Below, in pieces: positions 22,136-32,052 of a DNA stretch of 64,000 bases. Origin of the DNA: Agaricus subrufescens (Eukaryota > Basidiomycota > Agaricomycetes > Agaricales > Agaricaceae). Position 1 is the first letter of the stretch, and each line of letters opens with the position of its first letter. Below the pieces are notes generated by a model that ran no database searches, was not told where the DNA came from, and saw only the letters and a list, made by a program, of their open reading frames with translations. A program made the translations under genes and the position numbers. Location: positions 2,601,894 to 2,665,893 of the forward strand of contig CM057063.1 in NCBI GenBank assembly GCA_029945375.1, written 5' to 3'.

Positions 22136-23489
22136 AAAAGGATGTATATGCGTTTACCCTTGGAGTTCCGTCGAAACGTGTGATGGTTCTTATTATCAAC
22201 TCCTCCAATTCATACTTTAGTGAGATTTAGGTACAAGTGTATACCGTATCAAAATCAACATTAAAGCTACTCGTATATAATACTTCGGGAGATAACTATG
22301 GAGTTCGCTGAGTTGGTGGTGAAAAAGGACAGCATGAGGACTCAAGATTCACATGATACGAGAAGATAACGAATCGGCATGCACCTTGACCCAAGCTCAG
22401 CTCATCTCTGGTTCAGCATATGAGGGGCAAACTATACCCCACATTCTGACAGGACATACTTCCCGTATACCATACAAGTATTCATACACGGTTGTGATGC
22501 TGATCCACCACGTCTATTTTTACTCCCGGCCGAAAAAATACACTTTCCAACACCCACGGCATCGTCTAGCAGAATTTGGTGCCAAGACATACATTGCCAA
22601 GAGTCTAGACGATCTGACCTTCGCCACTGTTGTCATTGAACGACTGTGGCGGGGCATGGAACCAGTGTGGAACGAGGAGTCCTGAAAGGGGATGACCGAG
22701 GAGGCGGTTCAGCGGGTTTAGATTGGGTAAAAGTAGGCCCCCAGCCTAAGATTTAGTTCCATGGCTATGACTGAGCTCCCAGAAACTGCGCTCGCGATTG
22801 ACACTCACAATTTTGTTCATCACCATTCTGCCTATTATGGTCTTGATATTGTTGCCACATGACTATGACAGACAGAGCTTGCACAGCTTCCATCCAACCC
22901 TTCATCAAAACATCACGGCGTTGAAAAATACCCAACATCCGAATTGTAACATACACCCGGACATACAGAAGCGCGCAATTGAATCAGAGCTTTCATATTA
23001 CATGTATGTAGGTCATGATATTGATGCCAACACGTCTCCGGGTAATCTAATTATTATTTGTGGAATGTATCCACAATGCAAATGCCAGGACTTTCAGGGC
23101 GCCATCGAATACTCGAGCTATCTACCCGTACTCATTTCATCGATCATCTATCAGGAATAGAAACCGAGCTAATAACCAGATTCTAAATACATGCTTACGA
23201 CACTTTAAACATAAGCGTGAAAGAATTTTCTTTCTGCCCAATCTGCAAATCTAGCTCATCTTCTCCGCTTACAGTAGAACACCCGAGGAACGAGTGTGGT
23301 CTCAGGCGTGTATCCCTTCGGTGTCTGATAGAACGTGTATAACAGTTTGTTTGGATGTCAATTTCAACTCGTGCTTCAAACCCCACCCTCGAGCTCCAGA
23401 TGTTCCGCGCCTGACGACTTTGTCGGTTAGATAGGCCGAAATGCCTCGGAAAGACCCGACTACCTACCCAGCTACACCGTGGCTTCTTG
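22136..23489. other. Intergenic, one weak ORF
   Basis: A plus-strand frame of 110 codons at 22353-22685 is the longest. It has no recognised domain, signal peptide or conserved partner, and I would not call it a gene without transcript evidence. Nothing else is seen. Confidence 0.35.
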
Positions 23490-24060
23490 GGACTTAGCGC
23501 ATTTATCTTTACTTCTTTGACAATCTTCTCCCTCTATGACCGACCACTAGCAAGACTATGGATCTTATCAGCTGATTGCCTCATTAACCTATCTAGGCAA
23601 CATAAGTGTGATGATGCCCGGGATACATGGTTAATACTTCATCACCACTTCTGTTCCCTCGGCAAAAATATGAAGAGGTGTTTGACAGAACTGAGAAGTG
23701 GCCTTCAGAAAATTAGGTGCCCCATATATTCAGCATCATTTAAGCATCATTTAAGGTGTCTTCGGGCCGCCTGATGCTAAGCATTATCAGTCTCATCGAT
23801 TGTGGCGACGAGGTGGATTCGAGACTTGCAATTAACTCCCCCCCGCCTTCTTGTTGAATGTTTCCATTACACTCTTTTGAACGTTTCTGTACCAAAGCAA
23901 TTTCCAGTATCTCCCCTAATATTCTTTCCATTAAGTAATAGGCCCTTTGTATCTATTATGAAATTTACTCATTATCGTGGTTGTTATGAGTCTAGACATC
24001 TGATAAACCCTACAATTACTTGTATTATGGAAACATCGCGGAGCCTGGGGCACTTATGGG
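23490..24060 (+). pseudogene. Pseudo-NACHT fragment (relic 2)
   Basis: Ordered matches to the middle of the genes at 29590 and 32053: AGACTATGGATCTTATC near 23551 (SLLWI), ATACTTCATCACCACTTC near 23634 (LILHHGF), GAGAAGTGGCCTTCAGA near 23692 (EKWPSD), GGTGTCTTCG near 23755 (SGVFE). Then weaker similarity runs through the LDHF...IP region to about 24060. Frames are broken throughout. The start and end of the ancestral gene are gone. Confidence 0.55.
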
Positions 24061-24336
24061 TTTTTCGGACCTAGCTGCCGTTTGAACAAAAACTGATGCA
24101 ACTTATAATGCGGGATTCGCAGCCCCGCAAAAGCTTAAATAGTTAAACCTCATTGTACAAATGTTCATTTTTCGTATTCGGAAAACATTCAGTTTGTATA
24201 AATGTAATTATCACAGCGATTTCCCATGTTAACAATGCTTACAGAACGAATCCAAGTTTCTGATTGTCACTTTCCATGTCGAGTGGCTCGAGGAATACCT
24301 TGTCAGACGAGAATCAGCATGTAACCTGGTGGTAAC
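24061..24336. other. Short spacer between relic 2 and the beta-trefoil gene
   Basis: Nothing recognised. It would contain the 3' UTR of the minus-strand gene that ends at 24337. Confidence 0.4.
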
Positions 24337-24959
24337 TCAGAATGCATTACAACGCACAGTGGTTTGGTCTTGAGATGAGGCGGGTTTAATCGTCCATACG
24401 GGTCCTCCAGCCTGTGGTGTTCGAATCTGGGCCAAGCGGTTAATAACAAAAACATTCGCTCGAAAGAGGTACTTACCCAGAAAAGTTGATCTTTACCACT
24501 ATATTCAATGAACCATTTACAAATTTGGCCATCGAAATTGGGGATTCCAACCTACGTAAAACACGCTAAACCACTACAACTGTGTCAGAAGCAAGTGTCA
24601 TTTACCACTTCTTTGCCAGAGATGGAGGCCCAGTTGTTGCTCCCCATGTTGCAGATCTTGTAGCCGTCCAGATAGTTTGCAATCAGCCACTATTATCGTG
24701 TCAATTTGGTATTGCATCTACAGTCAACAAAGAACTGACTCTGTCAGTGTCCTTTTCACCAGCTGATTGATCAAAAATTATCTTGGATGATGGTTCGTCG
24801 TCCTGGAGATTTGCGGCAGTAGCATTGTTTGCCCAGTTTGCGCCGTTAACAATTCTGGAGCCTTCAACAGCGTTAGGAACAGACTATATGTTCAAGTACT
24901 AGGTATGAGCAGAATGATTTCTCAGCAGTGTAGACGAGACCGAGCACCTTTTCGGGCAT
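24337..24959 (-). CDS. Small beta-trefoil-like protein (R-lectin or I66 inhibitor type)
   Basis: Proposed exons, minus strand: 24959-24941, 24861-24740, 24689-24606, 24551-24477, 24426-24337 (129 residues). Donors GTCTCG, GTCAGT, GTAAAT, GTAAGT; acceptors GAAG, ATAG, GTAG, CCAG; branch-like CTAAC and TTAAC in introns 1 and 4. All later exons are in phase. The protein shows SRIVNGANWA near the start, then DGYKICNMGSNNWASISGK, KWFIEYSGKDQLFWI and PVWTIKP. This spacing of W-x-I and DGY-x-I blocks is that of fungal single-domain beta-trefoils: ricin-B-fold lectins or I66 serine-protease inhibitors. No signal peptide, so cytoplasmic, as usual for these fruiting-body defence proteins. First exon and intron 1 are the least certain. 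Ligand or target cannot be read from the sequence. Confidence 0.6.
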
Positions 24960-26877
24960 GATGAGGAATCAGTATAGAAAGAGGCAACGGGACGCTGACA
25001 CCGCAGAAACACGTAGCTCACTTTTATATGTTGACGGATCGAGATTATCTTCACAAGGAATGATCACGTTTAGATGGGGTGACGGTGATGTGTATAAGAC
25101 TTAAAACAGTCACTGATCAAAAAAATAAGGAGTTATTATGGCTACGCTATTCTCTAGCGAGTATGGAATGCCGCACTTGGAGCGGCGCCCATCTCATATC
25201 ATGAAGCTTTGGGGCCGATTGTATGTTCTTGGTCCATAAGCTTAGCCATATTCACCGAGAATCACGTAGCGACTTCTATGAATCGTTTCAGGAATGGTCT
25301 AAAAGCACCTTGATCTTCAGACAATCTGCGTCATCTCATTCAATGAGGTTCGGGAGTATCGATCCACAAGCCTAGCCTTATCGTTTTGCCCCACAAAGAA
25401 TCCCGCAAAATCTTCCATGAAACGTGTCAGGTATGTTCTAAATGCCCCTAATTGTTTTCAGAGATTTCGCGCCACGATCCAATTTCTATTGTTTCATGCC
25501 TCTTCACCAGGCCAACAGCTCGCCGAATGTCACTTTAGATAGCCAAAGATATAAATCAGACCAATGTTTCATCAGGCCGGATCCTGTCCTGATGCGAAGA
25601 GAAGGACGTCGTCGGCGATAATTGGGAGACGATTAAACTCCAATGAATCTTGTCAAACAATTCCGGGGATTGTATCATTCTGTCAGCTTTACATCGGGGC
25701 TATCTGTAGTATTTCGAAAGGAAGGTTCCTACTTACTCGAATGGAGGCAGCTAGGCTTTATTGGACTGGACCGGTGGATACGTCCGCGCTTGCAGCCTTG
25801 CTTGCGTACACCGCGGCGAACGCCACCCGTCACTACGTATGCGCTTACTGGGTACCAGAGTTCAACAGAAGAGCTAGAAACTTGAGGTTTAGTAAAAGCT
25901 TGACGTCTTGCGCCACTGCCTTCGGATGGAAACGACCGCAGTCGCATCCATTAAACGATGGGATACGACATTTTCTATTGTTTGATATGAGTGATGTGTG
26001 ATGAACTGATGGGCAGCGTGGGAAAACTTGGTACCTGTAAAGATTGCAGCGCTACCGCTCTCTTACCATCGGACCGCACCAAACGTCAGCTGCACCCCTG
26101 TCGTACGGTAACAGCCAATTTCCGTCATTCTAGTGTCGGCAGCTATGTGGCTGTCTTCTGTTCATACCAGCTTTTCCCCGGTTCTAAACTTCCAACACTA
26201 GGCTTCACGTAAAACGACACTGCTGCCAAGCCGAGGAATAGGGCTGTGTGGAGAATGCCGTTGTGGCATTGCCCCAGGCTGCATTGCCCCCTGTCGTACT
26301 GGGTATCATCAAGTCAAACTGCAGCATTTCTGATGTCGAATCGAGGTAAGTCCCACTTATCTACAGCCTTCCTAATTGGCTAAGGAAACATTGTCAACGT
26401 AAGAATGAGTAGCATGACAGCCTCCACGGAAGTCGCATCTACCGCCCATGGCCACATCCCCCGGTTCGGCCATGAGGCAAGACGTGTCGATATACCCCGT
26501 TTTAATTGCCAACAAGGCAATGATGATCCACGTGGTTGGATATTTCCGCCCTATCGTGTAGAGAATATACATCAAAGTGAAGTGCAAGACAGCTGGTGCC
26601 TTGTTGAGGTATGGTCCACTGTTTCACCGTTTTAGTATCACACTAACGGAACATGATTAATGGAGCCTTTGGCAAATTAGGCAAAGTCAATTTGATATCG
26701 AAGAAGGTCTCATCCTCTACTCATTATGGCATCCTAAAATAACAATCGATTCTCAGTCCAATCTCCAAGATCTATCAGTGAAACTTAGTTCACGGGCCTT
26801 TATCACCTACCTCCCGTATTTAAAGGACGGCACCATCTCCTCTGTAATTTGGGTCTTACGCCTCTTGTCTTTTGGTC
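24960..26877. other. Intergenic, with a degenerate direct repeat
   Basis: A block at about 25236-25313 (CCATAAGCTTAGCCATAT ... GGTCTAAAAGCACC) recurs in degenerate form at about 25371-25450 (CCACAAGCCTAGCCTTAT ... GTTCTAAATGCCCC). Plus-strand frames at 25564-26001 and 26405-26635 are open but have no recognised domain. The second ends at a plausible donor (GAG|GTATGG) without a phase-compatible partner. Confidence 0.35.
26817..26824 (+). promoter_or_regulatory. TATA box of the tyrosinase gene
   Basis: TATTTAAA, followed by GG, lies about 60 bases upstream of the ATG at 26878. Confidence 0.4.
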
Positions 26878-28975
26878 ATGTCTGAGCCCGAAGTAATCTC
26901 TCTCATTCCCCTCGTCGGAATTCCAGGCGAGGTCAAGAATCGTCTCGACATTATGGATTTCGTGAAGGACAAGAAATTCTTCACTCTATACTGCCGTGCC
27001 CTTCGTTGGTATTCTAATTTTGTTACCGCTGCACGAATCTGATTTACATCTGTTCGATTCCCCTCAGAGATTCTCGAAGACCGCGACCAGTCGGATTACA
27101 GTTCATTCTTCCAACTTACTGGTATTCACGGAGTGCCCTTCATTGAGTGGGCGAAGGCGAAGCCCTCTCAACTTCACCCTTACAGGGGGAACTATTGTAC
27201 ACATGCCAATGTGCTTTTCCCTACCTGGCACCGTGCATATGAATCTATTTGGGAGGTATGAAACTGTTTTCGAAGTAAAAATATTAGGAAACTGACATTG
27301 TGCTCGAATAATAGCAAATCCTCTGGGAAACTTGTGCTACAGTAGCAGAAAAGTTCACCACACCTGACAAGGCGGAGTGGGTTCAAGCGGCGAGGGACAT
27401 TCGCCAACCTTATTGGGACTGGGGCTACTGGCCCAATGATCCCGACTTTGTCAGCCTTCCACCCGAGTGTATCACGATGGAAGAGGTTGAAATCATCGAC
27501 TTCGATGGTAAAACAATCAAGGTCGTCAACCCTATCATGCGCTACAAGTTCAATCCCATCGACCCTTCCTTCGACGGTGATTTCGCCAATTGGCAGTACA
27601 GCATCCGATATCCTAATGAAAAGAAAGAAGAAAACATCCCGGGAATGATTGAGTAGGTGATTTCCGCTTAACGAGCGAGTGATGTTTTGACAATATCCCT
27701 TTTCCAGGGGACTCAAAAATACCGCCCCTGGGCTTCGTGAATGGACTTTCAACATGCTGACGAAGAATTTCACTTGGGAGCTGTTCAGTTATACTGGCGC
27801 CTCTGCCCATGCTCACGCTAACAGCCTGGAGATGATACATAACACTGTCCACTTTTTGATTGGGAAGGACCCCACTTTGGACCCTCCAATTTTGGGTCAT
27901 ATGGCCTCTATTCCCCACGGTGGTAGGTGATCTATAGATTTCAGATTTGACGCTAAATTCTGATCTGTTTTGTTTTGTCAGCCTTCGATCCTCTATTCTG
28001 GATGCATCACTGCAACTGTGATCGTCTCTTCGCACTTTGGCAAGCATTAAATTACGATGTGTACGTTAGTGAAGGAATGTGCCGAGAGGCGACTATGAAC
28101 TTCCTTCCTGGTCAAGTTCTGACTAAAGACACACGTAAGTTCAAGCTAACAACTCTGCTATGCTGATTATTAACTCGCCATTACTTTTTACCCAGCCCTT
28201 GAGCCTTTCTACACCAAAAATCAGGACCCTTGGCAATCTGATGATCTTGAGAATTGGGAGGTGCTTGGTTTCTCTTATCCCGACTTCGACGCTACCAAAG
28301 GCAAGTCCAAGGAATTCAGGAGGAGATACATCAATGATTTGGTCCGGGAGCGTTACGGATTCGTGACTCAGCAAACGGATAATCCCGCCCTTAATCTCCT
28401 GTCTCATTTCCAAACTGCGCCAAGCGACCACGATAGTCATGTCGCGTTGTATGACTGGGTCATCCACGCCACCTTCAGTTACTATGAGCTCGACGACAGT
28501 TTCTCTATTATCTTCTTCTTCGATGAAGGCAAAGGACTTACCCGCCACAACATCATTGGAACCGTCGATGCTTTCCGTGGAACTACAGCAAAAACTTGTG
28601 CCAATTGTGCCGCAAATCAGGAGCATGTAGCTGAAGGCTTCATCCATCTGAACTACTATATTGGTCGCGATCTTGGCAAAAACTTGGGCCCGAACGATGA
28701 CGCTAAGGCTGTTTCGATTTATGACCCCGACAGTGTTGTTAAATATTTGAAGGACAAAAAGATTAGCTGTAAAGTCTCAACGGTGAGTGACTTATTGGGT
28801 TGTTGTATTTGTTTGAAATTGACTCAATCTTCCATAGGTTAAAGGAAAACTCGACTCTCTGGTCCTCGAAATCAAGGGGGCACCTTACTATCTCCCTCCT
28901 GGTGAGGCTCGTCCTCTACTTGACAAGCAGAAGCCTGTTGTCCGCTATACCGATCTTATTCACCGTGTTGACTAA
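26878..28975 (+). CDS. Tyrosinase (polyphenol oxidase), type-3 copper
   Basis: Seven in-phase exons: 26878-27004, 27068-27255, 27315-27652, 27708-27922, 27982-28134, 28196-28782, 28838-28975 (581 residues, a usual length for fungal tyrosinases). The enzyme hydroxylates monophenols and oxidises diphenols to quinones for melanin-type pigment. Copper A ligands: His63 (GIHG), His88 and His97 (CTHANVLFPTWHR), with Cys86 placed for the Cys-S-His thioether. Copper B: His262 and His266 (EMIHNTVHF) and His298/299 (FDPLFWMHHCNCDR), with Glu259 as the likely water-keeper. The C-terminal roughly 190 residues form the latency domain, with a CANC (CxxC) motif. No signal peptide, as in cytosolic mushroom tyrosinases. 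Intron 1 has the unusual donor GTTGGT, chosen because it alone restores LQILEDRDQSDYS. Nothing suggests inactivation. Confidence 0.93.
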
Positions 28976-29589
28976 ACATTCTTGTATCCTGAACTCGTAC
29001 GATTGTAAACTTGTATATCAAATGAAATTGTTCTGCTAACGCATATCGCAATGTGATGCATATGTTAGGACCTTTCTCTTCGCAAATTATTGTGCACCAA
29101 GGCAATGTTAGGAGCTCCGTTGGTGACGAATTATCTTCAATGACTTACCTGTCGGATTAATTGCTTTCACAACTGCCGGAGTTAAGCTTTGTTGGTCATC
29201 TGAAGGATTCGGTAAGACAACGTCATTGTCTGGAGTTAAACTAGTTAAACAACAGTATTAGTTTGCCAACCGTTCAATCGCTTGGAATTGAGCCACTATT
29301 CTCTGAGGGTAACGCATGTTGTGTCGCTGTATCATGCAGCCAAAATTTCACAGAACAATTGGCTGATAGAGTCAAGAATTCGTGAACTGTCAGTTCGTGT
29401 TCGCCACAAATCTTGAGGCACATCTGCGGGGCTCTCGAACACATCCCGTACGGCTCTGATACACTCAGGTCCATCATCCCACGTTGTGTCATAACACGAC
29501 TAAATAAGGTGATCAGCTTCTTACTTTCCTATCTTTCTTCTAAGCGATCGTGGCTTATCTAGGTTCGCAAGATCTCAAGAATCATCTCT
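28976..29589. other. Intergenic between tyrosinase and pseudo-NACHT A
   Basis: Contains the tyrosinase 3' end and the upstream region of the next gene. A minus-strand frame at 29274-29492 has no recognised features. Confidence 0.4.
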
Positions 29590-31710
29590 ATGCACCCTGA
29601 ATTGCAACATACAATCAAAGCAGGGTTATCAATACCCGAAGGTAATCCTTGAGATATATAAAATTGCTACTAGTTTGATGACCTGCTGCGTAGTAATTAA
29701 AGTATTCTCGAAGCACCACTCCGGCCCAATAGAGGAGTATATCAGTGGAGATCTTTGGAGTTTTGAGAAAACGGTCCACAGCGATAGCTTATTCTGGGAC
29801 AAATGGAAACCCTGTGAGTTTCGTGTTGTCGAAGATTTACCGATTTGAGGCAGCATTCTCACTGCGAATGACAGTAAATCTTCGTATTGGTCAAACGATG
29901 CTTTGGGATAAGCCGTGGAAAGCCATGGATCCGTTCTTGAGCATTTACAAAGGCCAAACACAAGAGATCATTTCGTGGCTCTGTGATTCCGAGAGAAGGA
30001 GTAACATTTGCCTGGCTGTTGAAACACAGCGAGCACCATACCCAATTGAGATTCCTACCAGTGCGAATATCATTGCAAGCATCTGTTGTGATGCTGACAG
30101 ACTGGGAGCCCAACCATATTATTCCTCCATTGGACAGATCACTTCCCAACTTGCCGCGCGCTATCCTCCATACCGTCGTATTCTCGCCAAGAGATTGGTT
30201 GATAATCCCAGAATACTTGAACTACCAACTCGCGTTCTCTTCAAAAAGCTCATCTATGAGCCATGGAAAGTAGTTCAAGATTCGAATCCTGAGTATATCG
30301 CTGCGCCCCCTGTCATTGTCCTCCACTGGAATGCTGATCGCATGAATGAAATATTTTCCTCAATTTGCGAGTTCAGCTTGTACCAGCGTTCTTCTTCATT
30401 ACTATGGATCATTTCTGTCGACAGAAATGTCAAAATTCCGATCCGCGACCTCATGGAACCATTGCCGAGACCTGGAATTGTCAGATTTCCTGTTCGTTAT
30501 GATGACGGCCCATCAGATGCTGCGTTAATTCTTCACCACGGATTCAGTGACCTTCGCCAGAAGTACGGAGAAATGTTTCATAACAAGGAGCAGTGGCCCT
30601 CAGATGACCAGATGCCCCATCTGATCAGAGTAGTTTCAGGTGTCTTCGAATCCATCGATGTCATTATCGAGTTCGTGGATCGGGAGGAAGGTGGTGGGCC
30701 ACGTGCACACTTGGAAACACTGCTGTCTTATATAGCCGACGCTCCCTCACCGTCAGACGAACAACCGTATTGCGCTCTCGATCATTTCTTCACTCGCGCA
30801 TTCTTGGATATCCCTCGTGACCTCCTTCCCACTGTAAATCAAATCCTCGGCGTTATTTATTATTCAGTGGACCGTCCGGCAATAACACCCCTTCAATTTG
30901 CTCTTTTGCTTTCCATTGATAAAAACACCGTCCTCAGCGCCTTTGCCTACCTCTCCGGCTGGGCTCTTACCGGGACTGAAAGATGGTATCCAGGTCGTGA
31001 ACTATTCCGACGCTTCCTAAAGGACCCGAGATGGACCGGACAAGTCTGGCATGACCCAAAATCTGGTTTTGCTGTACTCGAAACATATCTGCATTTCCTT
31101 GGTTATTCCTCAAACCTCCTTGGGTTCCTAGAATCCCGGGTGCAATCAATTCCAGCTAATCCATATGCATACGATGAACTTGAGAGGCTCAGGCGTATTA
31201 TTTCTAGGATGTTCTACATGCCAGACAAAGCTTTTCATCGGGTAATTTTGGAACGCATACTGGCGCTCCGTTTTGACTTCCGTTGCCTCGCATATAACTC
31301 TGATACAATTAATGCATGGGAGTTCGTCTTTTTTCTGCACGAGCTGCATCAGGTGAGTACTCTGCATCGAATAAATATCACGAACCACTGAAGATATGTC
31401 CAAGTTGGACAAAGTTAACTCACCTAATGTTGTTCGTGTCGAGCCCGCGGGACCAAAGGACAGGCAATTTATTGATACATGCAAAGGGCTAGCTGGACCC
31501 TGGGTATGGGAAATTTCTCTGTTACTAATTCATCGAACGTTACTTATGATTCAGTAGGACATCGAAGGTGGGATATTCCCTTTGAGTCCCAGGTACGTAT
31601 TACTTGGTTATGAAGATGAAACTGTCCTTGTCCTATTAGACCATGCTGGACAAGTTTATAAACAACGCGCAGGTATGAGAATAGACATATATACGTCTGC
31701 GATGCTATAA
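29590..31710 (+). CDS. Pseudo-NACHT protein A (NTPase fold without Walker motifs)
   Basis: Five in-phase exons: 29590-29641, 29694-29813, 29854-31352, 31405-31503, 31558-31710 (640 residues). The tandem paralogue at 32053 has matching exon boundaries and lengths (exons 1 and 4 identical in length at 52 and 99 bases). N-terminus MHPELQHTIKAG and KHHSGPIEEYI, then FWDKWKP. The central part follows the NACHT protein at 20192 block by block: IASQLA/ITSQLA for IAYQLF, DNPRILEL for ADPGLLEK, LIYEPW for LIAEPL, EQWPSDDQ for SEWPSAAD, ALDHFFTRAF for YLDQLYMEIL. The P-loop position (about residues 109-117) reads CLAVETQR and the Walker B position (209-217) VIVLHWNAD, so nucleotide hydrolysis is unlikely. 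The C-terminal YVLLGYEDETVLVLLD and IYTSAML tail is unique to this pair. Function unknown; a regulatory or decoy role is only a guess. Confidence 0.72.
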
Positions 31711-32052
31711 ATTATGTGAGAAAACCGGTTCACCTCGCATTGCCTGATTCGACGATGACTTTGAGAAGTTCGTACTATGTGGATCATATGACAGTCTAGC
31801 TCGCTGGTGACCACTGCTGTACCTCGTCAATGTATGAATATACAAGTGCTCATTTTTAATTGAGGCACCGATTGGATTTGTTTGATTTCCATTCCTTCAG
31901 GACATTCTTTGCGGCAATCCGGCAGGTCACGTGCTGCAATCAATTCCTCTGCAGAGTCTGCACTGCCTGCATCGATAAGTGAAGTCCGCGTAGTCCCTCC
32001 ATATCTCTTCGAAAACTTCGCAGCTCCAAGCGTCATAAATTGATTTAACCCA
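31711..32052. other. Intergenic between pseudo-NACHT A and B
   Basis: 342 bases with no recognised gene. Sequence upstream of the two paralogues is not visibly similar, so promoters have diverged. Confidence 0.4.

Noticed and set aside
22353..22685. 110-codon plus-strand frame
   Set aside because: No recognised domain, no neighbour or paralogue support, and ordinary length for chance in this base composition.
24337..24959. Aegerolysin-like pore-forming protein as the identity of the five-exon gene
   Set aside because: The WFIEYSG block first suggested it, but the DGYKI and W-x-I repeats across the spliced protein fit a beta-trefoil better.
26405..26635. Possible first exon (about 70 codons) ending at GAG|GTATGG
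   Set aside because: No downstream acceptor gives a phase-compatible exon; the coding-like stretch near 26690-26790 is out of phase with it.
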